Shown piece after piece: positions 43,476 to 54,486 of a stretch of 64,000 bases of DNA (position 1 is its first letter; each line of letters begins with the position of its first letter). The stretch comes from Rhynchopus sp. YZ270_cl-10 (taxonomy: Eukaryota > Euglenozoa > Diplonemea > Diplonemida > Diplonemidae): assembly GCA_964035575.1 (NCBI GenBank), contig OZ037907.1:868001-932000 (forward strand), read 5' to 3'. The notes under the pieces were generated by a model. The model was not told where the DNA came from and made no database searches. It was given only the letters and a program-made list of their open reading frames with translations. The translations under genes were made by a program, and so were the position numbers.

Positions 43476-43545
43476 GGTGATTTCGGAAATTGGTCAACGG
43501 CCTGTCAATGACCTGTCAATATCGACCCCTCCCAGAGCACCATAA
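43476..43545 (+). repeat. Dispersed repeat shared with 22797-22912
   Basis: Same ordered blocks (TTTCGGAA, GGTCAACGGCCTGTCAATGA, GACCCCTCCC, GAGCACCA). It begins 18 bases after the transposon's right TA. Confidence 0.7.
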
Positions 43546-43772
43546 AAGGAAAAAGGGTTTTTTTTTTTTGTTGGTTGCTCAATTACCCTGTTGAAGGGGG
43601 GGCATTGGCGACCGTATCGGAGGAACTATTTCTCCTTCAAGCTACGCTTGTATAGTTAAAAAACACACAAAACCACCACACTCCTTTTCAGAACCATTGT
43701 TGGAAACAGTGTTGGTTGTTACACTATACCACACACACCCCCTCCCCTCCCCTCAGCCCCTCAGCCTCTCCT

Positions 43773-45917
43773 ATGAACAACCGCCACCCATATTTCATCC
43801 GCAGCAAGGATGCACAGCGCCGTCTTGATTTGTTTAACGCAGGCGCCTTTGTGCCAGAGTTCATCCGCAATGTGGAGCGTGTGTTTGAGCCGCGCCCTCC
43901 TACCACTAAGCACAAAGGGGTTCAAGGAGAACGTGGCCGAGCATTAGAAGAGGCAGCGTTAGCAGCTTCAAGGCATGTGGTCGAAGTGTCGAAGCATATC
44001 CTGGAGCAGGGGGCCTTGGGTTGTGCGCATGACTCTGGTGCACAGGATGTGGCTGCAGAGGAGCAGCAGCACTTTGCCACGTTGCATGCCCAAGCCACCC
44101 AAGCGGTGCGTCGTATGCACACTGCTGGGGATCTTGATATTAAACGTATTGTAGGGTTGGAGTGTACACGCCGTGCCTTTCTGGTTCAAGAAAACGCACT
44201 TCATAGGGCCTCCATCGCACAGCAATACTGCAACGCAACGCAGTGTTTCGTACACCACTCCGCCCGCATAGCCCTCTCCTACAATGAAACACATTACCGC
44301 ACCCTTCTCGAATCCGAAGCGCACTGTGCACACCGAGCGTACACCTTACACCTCGCACAGCTACACTGCGCGGTTGACATCCAAAGAGTGTTTCGTGGCT
44401 ACCGTGCACGAAAGAAAACACGACGTCGTCTATTAGGCTTGCGACGGGGGGTACTCCGACAAGAATTTTATTCAGAACAGAATCGAGAGCGGGTTGTGTT
44501 GTGCGAAGGCGAAACCTTAGCTCGAGGTATTGCTATTGCGCAGGAGCGCGCTTTGGAAGGACACCTACAGAAATGCGCAGCGGAGGTGGAACGCACTGTC
44601 ACGAACCTCCGCCGCACTGCAGACCTGGGCGCACCTAGTGTATTCTCTAACACAATGCAGGGCGGCACCTGGCATGCGTTCTCCTCCTTCATGCAGGACG
44701 GTGCAAGCCTCACTGCCCAGGAGGCCACCCACAGTGCCTTCCTCGAGGTCCGCTCCTGGGAGCTCTCACAACGTGGTCGTATCCTTTCCCGAGAGGCATC
44801 CAGCCGCGCGCTTCTCTACAACGCTGAAGACGCATGCTGGACGGCACAGCGTATCCTACCTATACAATGCCTCTTTAGATCGATTCTTGCGAAGCAAATT
44901 ACCAATAGAAAGAAATTCAAAATCTCTTGCTTCCGTCTTTGGGAAGCCACTCTCGACGCCGCGCTTCAGATACAACAACAGGAACGACAAGAAGCAGCAG
45001 CATTCTGCATCACCGCTGCCTCCTCCTCCCCGTTGGGGTCTGTCGCGATGGCTGTAATGGTTCATGAAATATTTGGTTTACGCGAGGCCAGGCAACATTG
45101 TATTGTACAAGAAGAAACACACCGTCACACTACCCTCGCAGAAGTCGACCAGAGGGACACTATCATCAAAGTGGAGGCCCTAGAAAGAGACCGGCTTGCC
45201 TCTTGGTTTAGCGACGCTACTTCTAAGGTTGCCTCTCTTCTACGACGTTCCTTCTTTGCAGACAGCAGCCATGCCGCTGCTGCTAACGTTATTGCCACAT
45301 GGTGGCATACTGTCGGGAGCAGAAAACACCGCAAAAATTCTCGCATCCGAGCACGAAACGCTCAACGTGCAGAAACAGCATTATGCAACGTCAGAACTGA
45401 AGTGCGGTCCGTCCAAAGACATCTCTACAACGCGCAACACCAAGACCGATGTGCCATACAACATGCCGAAGTAGAGCAAATGGAGCAACTGGAGCATGCT
45501 TCCAGGAGCGCCATGTTGTCAACAGAGGTGGACTCATTTGAGGGGATGTTTGAGTTGGCAGTGCAAGAGAGGCGTGCATTGGCGGGGGATGCGCGGTTTT
45601 TGTGTGAGGCGCTGCTTCGCGTTGATGCCGGGATACGAACCGGGGTCTGGCAGGAGCAGGTAGCTGCCTTTGCGGTGCTTTCAGTGCAGTCTGACACAGC
45701 GTGCTTCCACCTGACCCCAGAAGCTGCGGAAGCGATTCTCACTATTCAACGGTTCTACAGAAGCCTTGGTACCTCAGTGGGCAGAACTGCGACCCTAACA
45801 CACATCCGCGAGGCGTTAAAGGAAGTCCGTCAAAAGCGTTTTGAACAGTCCTGTCTTGGACTGAACCAAACCCTCGGCTCTTTATACAAAGAGCTGGAGG
45901 GGTTAGAAAATGGTTAG
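43773..45917 (+). CDS. IQ-motif protein (cassette copy A)
   Basis: 714 aa; first in-frame ATG at 43773, after CCTCAG acceptors at 43756 and 43764. The protein is Ala/Glu/Arg/His-rich and almost all helical. Four IQ-like calmodulin-binding segments are seen: VDIQRVFRGYRARKKTRRR (about 200-220), LPIQCLFRSILAKQITNRKK (about 360-383), NVIATWWHTVGSRKHRKN (about 505-522) and ILTIQRFYRSLGTSVGR (about 654-671). Multi-IQ helical proteins usually bind calmodulin or centrin-like partners on axonemes or other cytoskeleton. It is followed by an adenylate cyclase gene in the same orientation, and this pair is duplicated downstream. Confidence 0.87.
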   Translation: MNNRHPYFIRSKDAQRRLDLFNAGAFVPEFIRNVERVFEPRPPTTKHKGVQGERGRALEEAALAASRHVVEVSKHILEQGALGCAHDSGAQDVAAEEQQHFATLHAQATQAVRRMHTAGDLDIKRIVGLECTRRAFLVQENALHRASIAQQYCNATQCFVHHSARIALSYNETHYRTLLESEAHCAHRAYTLHLAQLHCAVDIQRVFRGYRARKKTRRRLLGLRRGVLRQEFYSEQNRERVVLCEGETLARGIAIAQERALEGHLQKCAAEVERTVTNLRRTADLGAPSVFSNTMQGGTWHAFSSFMQDGASLTAQEATHSAFLEVRSWELSQRGRILSREASSRALLYNAEDACWTAQRILPIQCLFRSILAKQITNRKKFKISCFRLWEATLDAALQIQQQERQEAAAFCITAASSSPLGSVAMAVMVHEIFGLREARQHCIVQEETHRHTTLAEVDQRDTIIKVEALERDRLASWFSDATSKVASLLRRSFFADSSHAAAANVIATWWHTVGSRKHRKNSRIRARNAQRAETALCNVRTEVRSVQRHLYNAQHQDRCAIQHAEVEQMEQLEHASRSAMLSTEVDSFEGMFELAVQERRALAGDARFLCEALLRVDAGIRTGVWQEQVAAFAVLSVQSDTACFHLTPEAAEAILTIQRFYRSLGTSVGRTATLTHIREALKEVRQKRFEQSCLGLNQTLGSLYKELEGLENG

Positions 45918-46271
45918 ATTATTGTCTTTTTTTTTTACAAAAAAAAATATTTTCTCCACAGTAAACGCTAAGGTTTTTTCAAAGAAAAAAATCCGGAATA
46001 AATCCGAGGCACAATGTACCCCCTCTTCCCCCCTTGGAAAAACCCTGTTGTATGGATTCTGTTATAGCAGTCTTAAGTCCAACAACCACGTTTTGTGTTT
46101 GTTGCCTGCCCACGACCTCATGCGGGAAGCTTGACGGTGATTCCAAGCTGCCCCCTTCCCTTCGCCCTTCTCAGACACATCACTACAGAACTTTGCTATA
46201 TTTTGTACTGCTTTGTGAGCAACACCTTCCTCTGTTCCTTCACGTCTGTTGGACTGAAGTGAGTGTACACA

Positions 46272-48359
46272 ATGTGGCGGTGTTGTTGCGCAAGGCTGGA
46301 GGCTGCGTTTACCTTAGACGGGACAGCCGCACCCAAGGAGGTGAAGCGACGGAGGCTGTTCTTCTGGGTGATGTTCGTGGCATTTATGCTGTCGCTTGTG
46401 CACACATCGTTGTAGTACGAGATGCTGAAGGAGCGCTCCATTCAGCTGATGGCAGCCATTTTCTATAGTGCTGCCACGTTCTTTGCATTTGTGACGATTC
46501 TCTGCAAATCAAGACTCTCGACGCCCGTCATCGTGGGCACGGCTTACGCCGTGGCAATCAGTCTTTTCCTTGTTGATATCTCTGTACGCACAATGAACGA
46601 CAGCTTTTGGGTCACATTTGTCATCGTTCTCGACGCCCTCCTCCTGCTGCAAGTAAGTGAGCTCTACAGCACAGGGTTGGTCTGCTTCGTGGTCTTCTGG
46701 GTGGTGTTGATGGGTCTTGAGGGGACGTATCGATTTGGCCTGTTCGACCTACCCGGTCTGCCCCCGCAGGAAGGTGAGCACGGCAGGAGGGCGTACTACA
46801 GAGAGCTGACGGAGTGTGAGGAGCTGCCCTGTGCAGTTGGCAACCTCGGGCGGCTGGGGGTTCCCGTCGCCGTGTTCGTGATAGACTTCATTGCAACGCG
46901 AGGCTTTGCTCGTGGTCTCCTGAAGGAGCAGGCATCAATGCAGCGGACGATCAACGCTGTGCAGGAGATTGCGTCGTTGCTAGCTGGCTACGACGTGGAG
47001 CAGGTGGCGGAGCTGTTGAAGGTGTATGAGGGTGACCTGCCTGAGGGGATGACAGAGGCATTGAGGGGATTGGAGGAGAACCTGCGGAAGTACCGTCCCT
47101 ACCTCCCTGCTGCGCTGTTTGAGGTGGATGAGGACGGTATGCAGCAGCCGACTTTGGCACCACCTGGGCTTGACAGCGAGACAGCAACAATTGTGTTCAC
47201 AGACATCCGTGCTTCAACACAAATCTGGGAGAACGCACCTGAGGGGATGCGTGCTGGACTGCAGATCCACAACGCTGTGATGCGTGATGTGATGCGGATG
47301 TGTGGTGGGTACGAGGTGAAGACCATTGGCGACGCATTCATGATTGCCTTTGCATCCACTTTCGACGGTGTGGCGTTTGGGTTGCGTGTGCAGGAGCGTC
47401 TGTTTGCAGCAGACTGGCCTGCGTCTCTGCTTGAGGATGCACCAATCTGCTCTCGGCAGGGGTCGCTGTGGGGTGGTCTGACTGTGCGCATTGGTGTGAA
47501 CACTGGCCCTGTGACTGTGGAGCAGAACACACTGACGGGACGGACAGACTACTTCGGACACACAGTGAACGTGGCGTCACGTCTTGAGAGCACATGCACA
47601 CCTGGTGCTGTGGCTGTGCCCTCTGATCTGTGGACGTCTGTCTGCGAGTCGTGCAGTGCTGTTGCTGGTGTGCCAGAGGCAGTTCACTTGAAGGGTGTGT
47701 CGGGGAGCACTTTAGTGTGTTGCGTGTGGCCTGTCTCACTCGGGGGACGAAGGGAGACACCACTTTGCGAGTCCTCTCGGCCTCAGAAAAGTAGTCATTC
47801 CACATCATGTGCTTCATCTACAGAGCTCCTTACTGTCTCGAACCGCCAGGTTTCCGGAACCGTGGGAGTTGCACAGCTTGCAGTGGGTGACGTGGGGCAC
47901 TACATAGCTATCGACCACATGAGCTCAAGACTGACGATACTGACGATCACACTGGAGCAGAGTGGAGGGAGTCTGGTGACGCTGCTTGGGAACTGTGTAT
48001 GTGTTGGGTGGAACGTGTCGCGTTCTGCACCTGCACACATGGAGAACGCGATACGGTTTGTGCAGCGCATGTCTGTGAAGTCTGTACTGAACGGGGCTGG
48101 TCTTGCAAGCGGCCCTGTGCAGCACGCGGATGTTGGTGCACGGAGCCAGCGCTTTGTGACTGTGATGGGGGATGTTGTGCGTCGGAGTTGGGCGCTGTGC
48201 GAGGAGGCTGTGCGTGACGGGGTTGTGTGTCTGTACGAGCCTCCTGAAGGGACAACACTGCCGTCTGCACTTGAAGATGTTCTTGTCCGGCACAAGGATT
48301 GTTACCGTGTCCTTGAGTCACAGGACAACAGAGCTAAGGAATGCGACAACGTATTTTAG
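46272..48359 (+). CDS. Adenylate cyclase, copy A, N-terminally interrupted
   Basis: The frame homologous to copy B starts at ATG 46272 but meets TAG at 46413-46415 (codon 48, Lys in copy B). An ATG absent from copy B lies at 46422 and opens a 645-aa frame to 48359. That product lacks the first membrane span but keeps the others. The class III catalytic domain is complete: Asp261 in FTDIR, Asp in KTIGDAFM, and Asn/Arg in TVNVASRLES. A degenerate second cyclase-like domain lies at the C-terminus. It would make cAMP from ATP at a membrane if translated from 46422. Whether copy A is functional or a pseudogene is not decided by sequence. Confidence 0.8.
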
Positions 48360-48578
48360 TCGTGTTTGCGACTACAGTCTGTACAGTTGCAACCGAGCTT
48401 GTTTGGGGTCAGACCAAGGGAGTTAACTATGCCTTGCCACACTCACGGAGGGATGAAGTGTGCCGTCTGTATTTCCTCTCGTTTGCCGGAGGGGTATGCG
48501 GGACTATTCCTTTAAGTCCTCAGGGCAGTAAACATCCCTGCCCCTACTAAATGCAAGTCAAACCCTGGCTTGGGTATA

Positions 48579-49182
48579 CAGTGTGTCCCAGAATTAATGT
48601 CACCTGGCAACATTTTTAAAAAATAAGCAAAACTTTGACTTGGGCATTTTCAAAATCAAAATAAAATCACCCTTTTTAATTTAGGAGCACAAGAAAAGCG
48701 AAAATAAAATTGTTAAGGGCCATGTGGTGAACACAGAGGCCACCAGGGAAGGGATGCGGCTACAGGGTGCATCTCTGATCGCTGATGGCGGGAAGGGCTA
48801 TGATGAGGTGGGGATGCTGCTTGGGGTTCACAGCGCACCTTGATGAGGTGGGCGAAGCAGTACCGAGCTGGTGAGCGCAGCTTTTCGGACGGGACGAAAG
48901 AGATCACCTCAAGATCCAGAATAAGGTGGTTAAGCAGTGTCGGGACAATGTGTTTTTACTTCATTACGTGCCTGCGTCCTAGAGTCGCTTAAACTGTCCA
49001 CTATCCACCTCACTAATATTTTTTGTAGACCCTTTTTTGCCAAAAAGGGTTCTTGCAATGAAAATATTTCACCCCCAAGACACTTTTTATTCACGACAAG
49101 GTGAAAACTGTCACGAAATTTGTCCACTTTTGCATATTTTTACAAAAGTGTCGCCAGGTGACATTAATTCTGGGACACACTG
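48579..49182 (+). mobile_element. 604-bp TA-type DNA transposon, private to copy A
   Basis: Terminal inverted repeats start CAGTGTGTCCCAGAATTAAT and continue GTCACCTGGC. The left flank is TA and the right flank CA, a decayed TA. Copy B keeps the empty site (GGGTATATATGCCGGG near 54704). The interior encodes GKGYDEVGMLLGVHSA and then, one frame over, RWAKQYRAGERSFSDG. This is a helix-turn-helix transposase N-terminus broken by a frameshift. No catalytic domain. Confidence 0.9.
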
Positions 49183-49821
49183 CATATGCCGGGCCAGTGG
49201 CTTCCCCATGCTATGAAGGGTGTATGTACTCGGAGCATGTAACAGCGACTAACAGTCAGGCCAGAGCTTTGCTCTGCCACACCAAGAGAGGGTGAGGCCC
49301 CACTGTTACCACAGTATGGGACGCCAAAAGAGATGTTGTGATGTTCCCTCTCCCCCTTTTTGTTTTGTGTGTGCGTGTGTTTTTACACAAAGAATCCGGC
49401 TAAAGAAGAATGAGGGACAAAAATTACACATTATTTTTGGGATGAACCATACGAAATTTTATTTTATTTTTACACGCTGCACAGTCCGGGAGCCATATAT
49501 GTGGCTCTGCTAATGGTGACACTATATGAACGGGGTTCTACTTGGACTTTTTGTTCGACCTTTTTTTTAATACTGGTTTCCTTTTTTGCTTACGTTTATT
49601 TGTTTTCTTTATCTATGTGGATACCCCCCCCAGTGGACCGTTAGGGACTGCCGTGGCAGTCGTGGTTAGCGTTGTCATGTTTGTCTGTAACACACAAGTA
49701 AGAAGAGAGACTCTAGGTCTCTTTGGCGTCTGTTTCTCAAAAGTTTCGTAGTTGTTCTACTCTTGTGGGTTGCCGTAAAACGGAGGCTCCCCGTTTAACA
49801 CGAATATCGGGGGGAATCACG
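49183..49821. other. Tail of cassette copy A and junction
   Basis: To about 49350 the sequence matches 54713-54875 (copy B tail). From there to 49821 it is unique T-rich DNA forming the duplication junction. No gene is seen. Confidence 0.65.
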
Positions 49822-51535
49822 CATATTTCATCCGCAGCAAGGATGCACAGCGCCGTTTTGATTTAATTAACGCAGGCACCTTTGTGCCAGAGTTCATCCG
49901 CAATGTGGAGCGTGTGTTTGAGCCGCGCCCTCCTACCACTAAGCACAAAGGGGTTCAAGGAGAACGTGGCCGAACATTAGAAGAGGCAGCGTTAGCAGCT
50001 TCAAGGCATGTGGTCGAAGTGTCGAAGCATATCCTGGAGCAAGGGGCCTTGGGTTGTGCGCATGACTCTGGTGCACAGGATGTGGCTGCAGAGGAGCAGC
50101 AGCACTTTGCCACGTTGCATGCCCAAGCCACCCAAGCAGTGCGTCGTATGCACACTGCTGGGGATCTTGATATTAAACGTATTGTAGGGTTGGAGTGTAC
50201 ACGCCGTGCCTTTCTGGTTCAAGAAAACGCACTTCATAGGGCCTCAATCGCACAGCAATACTGCAACGCAACGCAGTGTTTCGTACACCACTCCGCCCGC
50301 ATAGCCCTCTCCTACAACGAAACACATTACCGCACCCTTCTCGAATCCGAAGCGCACTGTGCACACCGAGCGTACACCTTACACCTCGCACAGCTACACT
50401 GCGCGGTTGACATCCAAAGAGTGTTTCGTGGCTATCGTGCACGAAAGAGAACACGACGTCGTCTACTAGGCTTGCGACGGGCGGTACTCCGACAAGAATT
50501 TTATTCAGAACAGAATCGAGAGCGGGTTGTGTTGTGCGAAGGCGAAACCTTAGCTCGAGGTATTGCTATTGCGCAGGAGCGCGCTTTGGAAGGACACCTA
50601 CAGAAATGCGCAGCGGAGGTGGAACGCACTGTCACGAACCTCCGCCGCACTGCAGACCTGAGCGCACCTAGTGTATTCTCTAATACAATGCAGGGCGGCA
50701 CCTGGCATGCGTTCTCCTCCTTCATGCAGGACGGTGCAAGCCTCACTGCCCAGGAGGCCACCCACAGTGCCTTCCTGGTGGCATCCTTTCCCGAGAGGCA
50801 TCCAGCCGCGCGCTTGCCTCTTGGTTTAGCGACGCTACTTCTAAGGTTGCCTCTCTTCTGCGACGCTCCTTCTTTGCAGACAGCAGCCATGCCGCTGCTG
50901 CTAACGTTATTGCCACATGGTGGCATACTGTCGGGAGCAGAAAACACCGCAAAAACTCTCGCATCCGAGCACGAAACGCTCAACGTGCAGAAACAGCGTT
51001 ATGCAACGTCAGAACTGAAGTGCGGTCCGTCCAAAGACATCTCTACAACGCGCAACACCAAGACCGATGTGCCATACAACATGCCGAAGTAGAGCAAATG
51101 GAGCAACTGGAGCATGCTTCCAGGGGTGCCATGTTGTCAACAGAGGTGGACTCATTTGAGGGGATGTTTGAGTTGGCAGTGCAAGAGAGGCGTGCATTGG
51201 CGGGGGATGCGCGGTTTTTGTGTGAGGCGCTGCTTCGCGTTGATGCCGGGATACGAACCGGGGTCTGGCAGGAGCAGGTAGCTGCCTTTGCGGTGCTTTC
51301 AGTGCAGTCTGACACAGCGTGCTTCCACCTGACCCCAGAAGCTACGGAAGCGATTCTCACTATTCAACGGTTCTACAGAAGCCTCGGTACCTCAGTGGGC
51401 AGAACTGCGACCCTAACACACATCCGCGAGGCGTTAAAGGAAGTCCGTCAAAAGCGTTTTGAACAGTCCTGTCTTGGACTGAACCAAACCCTCGGCTCGT
51501 TATACAAAGAGCTGGAGGGGTTAGAAAATGGTTAG
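49822..51535 (+). pseudogene. IQ-motif protein pseudogene (cassette copy B)
   Basis: It lacks the ATG and first codons. It has lost 415 bases relative to copy A in two deletions around 50776 and 50815, the second between GCTT microhomologies. 415 is not a multiple of three, so the frame shifts: the first frame stops at 51092, and the original frame resumes at 51020-51535. The first IQ motif remains and the second is deleted. Outside the deletions it is nearly identical to copy A, so the loss is recent. Confidence 0.9.
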
Positions 51536-51553
51536 ATTATTGTCTTTTTTTTA

Positions 51554-52063
51554 CCCTCATAGTAAAAATAATGTTTTTTCAAAAATAAATTAATAAAAAA
51601 ATGACCCAAAAGTAACATTTTTTTTGTAACAATTTAATAAAATGTTTTATTCGTTTTTTTGCAGTTGGGCAAAAAGTAACAAATGTTACAAAGAAAAAAT
51701 AAAAAGCCCATGGTTGAAGCACGGGAGTACCATAGGGAACTGGGTTGCTGACCACACCATCCAGGCTGTACCTCAATTTTTTTTTTTGCCTGCGGCGCCA
51801 TTTTCCCCTTTTTGCTCCGCAAAAAAGGGTTCGTTGAGTGACTCTGTGTAAAAAGCTATATTTTTACACCATGGGTGTCCGCGCTGTATGCTTTATTAGC
51901 CCCCCCAGTAACATTTTTGTTACGCCTGCGGCGTAACAAAAATGTTACAAAAAAATAAAATCCAAACAATGAAAAAAGTAACAAAATGCAAAAATGTTAT
52001 AAAAAAAATAAAAATCGCCGAAATAATTTATTTGTAACAATAACATAATTTATACTATGAGGG
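51554..52063. mobile_element. 510-bp TA-type MITE, private to copy B
   Basis: Inverted ends CCCTCATAGTA/TACTATGAGGG flanked by TA (51552-51553 and 52064-52065). Copy A has the empty site at about 45930-45942. The interior is AT-rich with repeated GTAACATTTTT/AAAAATGTTAC stretches and GCCTGCGGCG motifs. It encodes nothing. Confidence 0.88.
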
Positions 52064-52398
52064 TACAAAAAAAAATATTTTCTTCACAGTAAACGCTAAG
52101 GTTTTTTCAAAGAAAAAAATCCGGAATAAATCCGAGGCACAATGTACCCCCTCTTCCCCCTTGGAAAAAACCCTGTTGTATGGATTCTGTTATAGCAGTC
52201 TTAAGTCCAACAACCACGTTTTGTGTTTGTTGCCTGCCCACGACCTCATGCGGGAAGCTTGACGGTGATTCCAAGCTGCCCCCTTCCCTTCGCCCTTCTC
52301 AGACACATCACTACAGAACTTTGCTATATTTTGTGCTGCTTTGTGAGCAACACCTTACTCTGCTCCTTCACGCTGTTGGACTGAAGTGAGTGTACACA

Positions 52399-54486
52399 AT
52401 GTGGCGGTGTTGTTGCGCATGGCTGGAGGCTGCGTTCACCTTAGACGGGACAGCCGCACCCAAGGAGGTGAAGCGACGGAAGCTGTTCTTCTGGGTGATG
52501 TTCGTGGCATTTATGATAACGCTTGTGGACACAACGTTGAAGTACGAGCTGCTGAAGGAGCGCTCCATTCAGCTGATGGCAGCCCTTATCTACACTTCTG
52601 CAACGGTCTTTGCATTTATGATGATTCTCTGCAAAGCAAGACTCTCAACGTTCATCATCGTGGGCACGGCTTACGCCGTGGCAATCAGTCTTTTCCTTGT
52701 TGATATCTCTGTACGCACAATGAACGACAGCTTTTGGATCTCATTTGTCATCGTTCTCGACGCCCTCCTCCTGCTGCAAGTAGGTGAGCTCTACAGCACA
52801 GGGTTGGTCTGCTTCGTGGTCTTCTGGGTGGTGTTGATGGGTCTTGAGGAGACGTATCGATTTGGCCTGTTCGACCTACCCGGTCTGCCCCCGCAGGAAG
52901 GTGAGCACGGCAGGAGGGCGTACTACAGAGAGCTGACGGAGTGTGAGGAGCTGCCCTGTGCAGTTGGCAACCTCGGGCGCCTGGGGGTTCCCGTCGCCGT
53001 GTTCGTGATAGACTTCATCGCAACGCGAGGCTTTGCTCGTGGTCTCCTGAAGGAGCAGGCATCAATGCAGCGGACGATCAACGCTGTGCAGGAGATTGCG
53101 TCGTTGCTAGCTGGCTACGACGTGGAGCAGGTGGCGGAGTTGCTGAAGGTGTATGAGGGTGACCTGCCTGAGGGGATGACAGAGGCATTGAGGGGATTGG
53201 AGGAGAACCTGCGGAAGTACCGTCCCTACCTCCCTGCTGCGCTGTTTGAGGTGGATGAGGACGGTGTGCAGCAGCCGACTTTGGCACCACCTGGGCTTGA
53301 CAGCGAGACAACAACAATTGTGTTCACAGACATCCGTGCTTCAACACAAATCTGGGAGAACGCACCTGAGGGGATGCGTGCTGGACTGCAGATCCACAAC
53401 GCTGTGATGCGTGATGTGATGCGGATGTGTGGTGGGTACGAGGTGAAGACCATTGGCGACGCATTCATGATTGCCTTTGCATCCACTTTCGACGGTGTGG
53501 CGTTTGGGTTGCGTGTGCAGGAGCGTCTGTTTGCAGCAGACTGGCCTGCGTCTCTGCTTGAGGATGCACCAATCTGCTCTCGGCAGGGGTCGCTGTGGGG
53601 TGGTCTGACTGTGCGCATTGGTGTGAACACTGGCCCTGTGACTGTGGAGCAGAACACACTGACGGGACGGACAGACTACTTCGGACACACAGTGAACGTG
53701 GCGTCACGTCTTGAGAGCACATGCACACCTGGTGCTGTGGCTGTGCCCTCTGATCTGTGGACGTCTGTCTGTGAGTCGTGCAGCGCTGTTGCTGGTGTGC
53801 CAGAGGCAGTTCACTTGAAAGGTGTGTCCGGGAGCACGTTGGTGTGCTGTGTGTGGCCTGTCTCACTCGGGGGACGAAGGGGGACACCACTTTGCGAGTC
53901 CTCTCGGCCTCGGAAAAATAGTCATTCCACATCATGTGCTTCATCTACAGAGCTCCTTACTGTCTCGAACCGCCAAGTTTCCGGAACCGTGGGAGTTGCA
54001 CAGCTTGCAGTGGGTGACGTGGGGCACTACATAGCTATCGACCACATGAGCTCAAGACTGACGATACTGACGATCACACTGGAGCAGAGTGGAGGGAGTC
54101 TGGTGACGCTGCTTGGGAACTGTGTGTGTGTTGGGTGGAACGTGTCGCGTTCTGCACCTGCACACATGGAGAACGCGATACGGTTTGTGCAGCGCATGTC
54201 TGTGAAGTCCGTACTGAACGGGGCTGGTCTTGCAAGCGGCCCTGTGCAGCACGCGGATGTTGGCGCACGGAGCCAGCGCTTTGTGACTGTGATGGGGGAT
54301 GTTGTGCGTCGGAGTTGGGCGCTGTGCGAGGAGGCTGTGCGTGACGGGGTTGTGTGTCTGTACGAGCCTCCTGAAGGGACAACACTGCCGTCTGCACTTG
54401 AAGACGTTCTTGTCCAGCACAAGGATTGTTACCGTGTCCTTGAGTCACAGGACAACAGAGCTAAGGAATGCGACAACGTGCTTTAG
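52399..54486 (+). CDS. Receptor-less membrane adenylate cyclase, copy B (intact)
   Basis: 695 aa from ATG 52399. About five or six membrane spans lie in residues 25-150, without the large extracellular domain of trypanosome cyclases. A helical linker follows, then a class III cyclase domain (about 300-470) with metal-binding Asp311 (FTDIRASTQIWE) and Asp354 (EVKTIGDAFMIAF). Lys350 and Asp426 are at the adenine-selecting positions, and Asn433 and Arg437 in VNVASRLES are the transition-state pair. The stretch around GLTVRIGVNTG and DYFGHTVN resembles kinetoplastid cyclases. Residues about 525-680 resemble a second cyclase fold, but the metal Asp is replaced by Asn574 (GGSLVTLLGNCV), so it is probably regulatory. 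Expected product: cAMP at a membrane, perhaps flagellar. Confidence 0.93.
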   Translation: MWRCCCAWLEAAFTLDGTAAPKEVKRRKLFFWVMFVAFMITLVDTTLKYELLKERSIQLMAALIYTSATVFAFMMILCKARLSTFIIVGTAYAVAISLFLVDISVRTMNDSFWISFVIVLDALLLLQVGELYSTGLVCFVVFWVVLMGLEETYRFGLFDLPGLPPQEGEHGRRAYYRELTECEELPCAVGNLGRLGVPVAVFVIDFIATRGFARGLLKEQASMQRTINAVQEIASLLAGYDVEQVAELLKVYEGDLPEGMTEALRGLEENLRKYRPYLPAALFEVDEDGVQQPTLAPPGLDSETTTIVFTDIRASTQIWENAPEGMRAGLQIHNAVMRDVMRMCGGYEVKTIGDAFMIAFASTFDGVAFGLRVQERLFAADWPASLLEDAPICSRQGSLWGGLTVRIGVNTGPVTVEQNTLTGRTDYFGHTVNVASRLESTCTPGAVAVPSDLWTSVCESCSAVAGVPEAVHLKGVSGSTLVCCVWPVSLGGRRGTPLCESSRPRKNSHSTSCASSTELLTVSNRQVSGTVGVAQLAVGDVGHYIAIDHMSSRLTILTITLEQSGGSLVTLLGNCVCVGWNVSRSAPAHMENAIRFVQRMSVKSVLNGAGLASGPVQHADVGARSQRFVTVMGDVVRRSWALCEEAVRDGVVCLYEPPEGTTLPSALEDVLVQHKDCYRVLESQDNRAKECDNVL

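Noticed and set aside
47099-47817. Overlapping - strand frames across the cyclase catalytic region (also at 53226-53944)
   Set aside because: They mirror the catalytic coding sequence, appear in both copies only because of the duplication, and have no domain.
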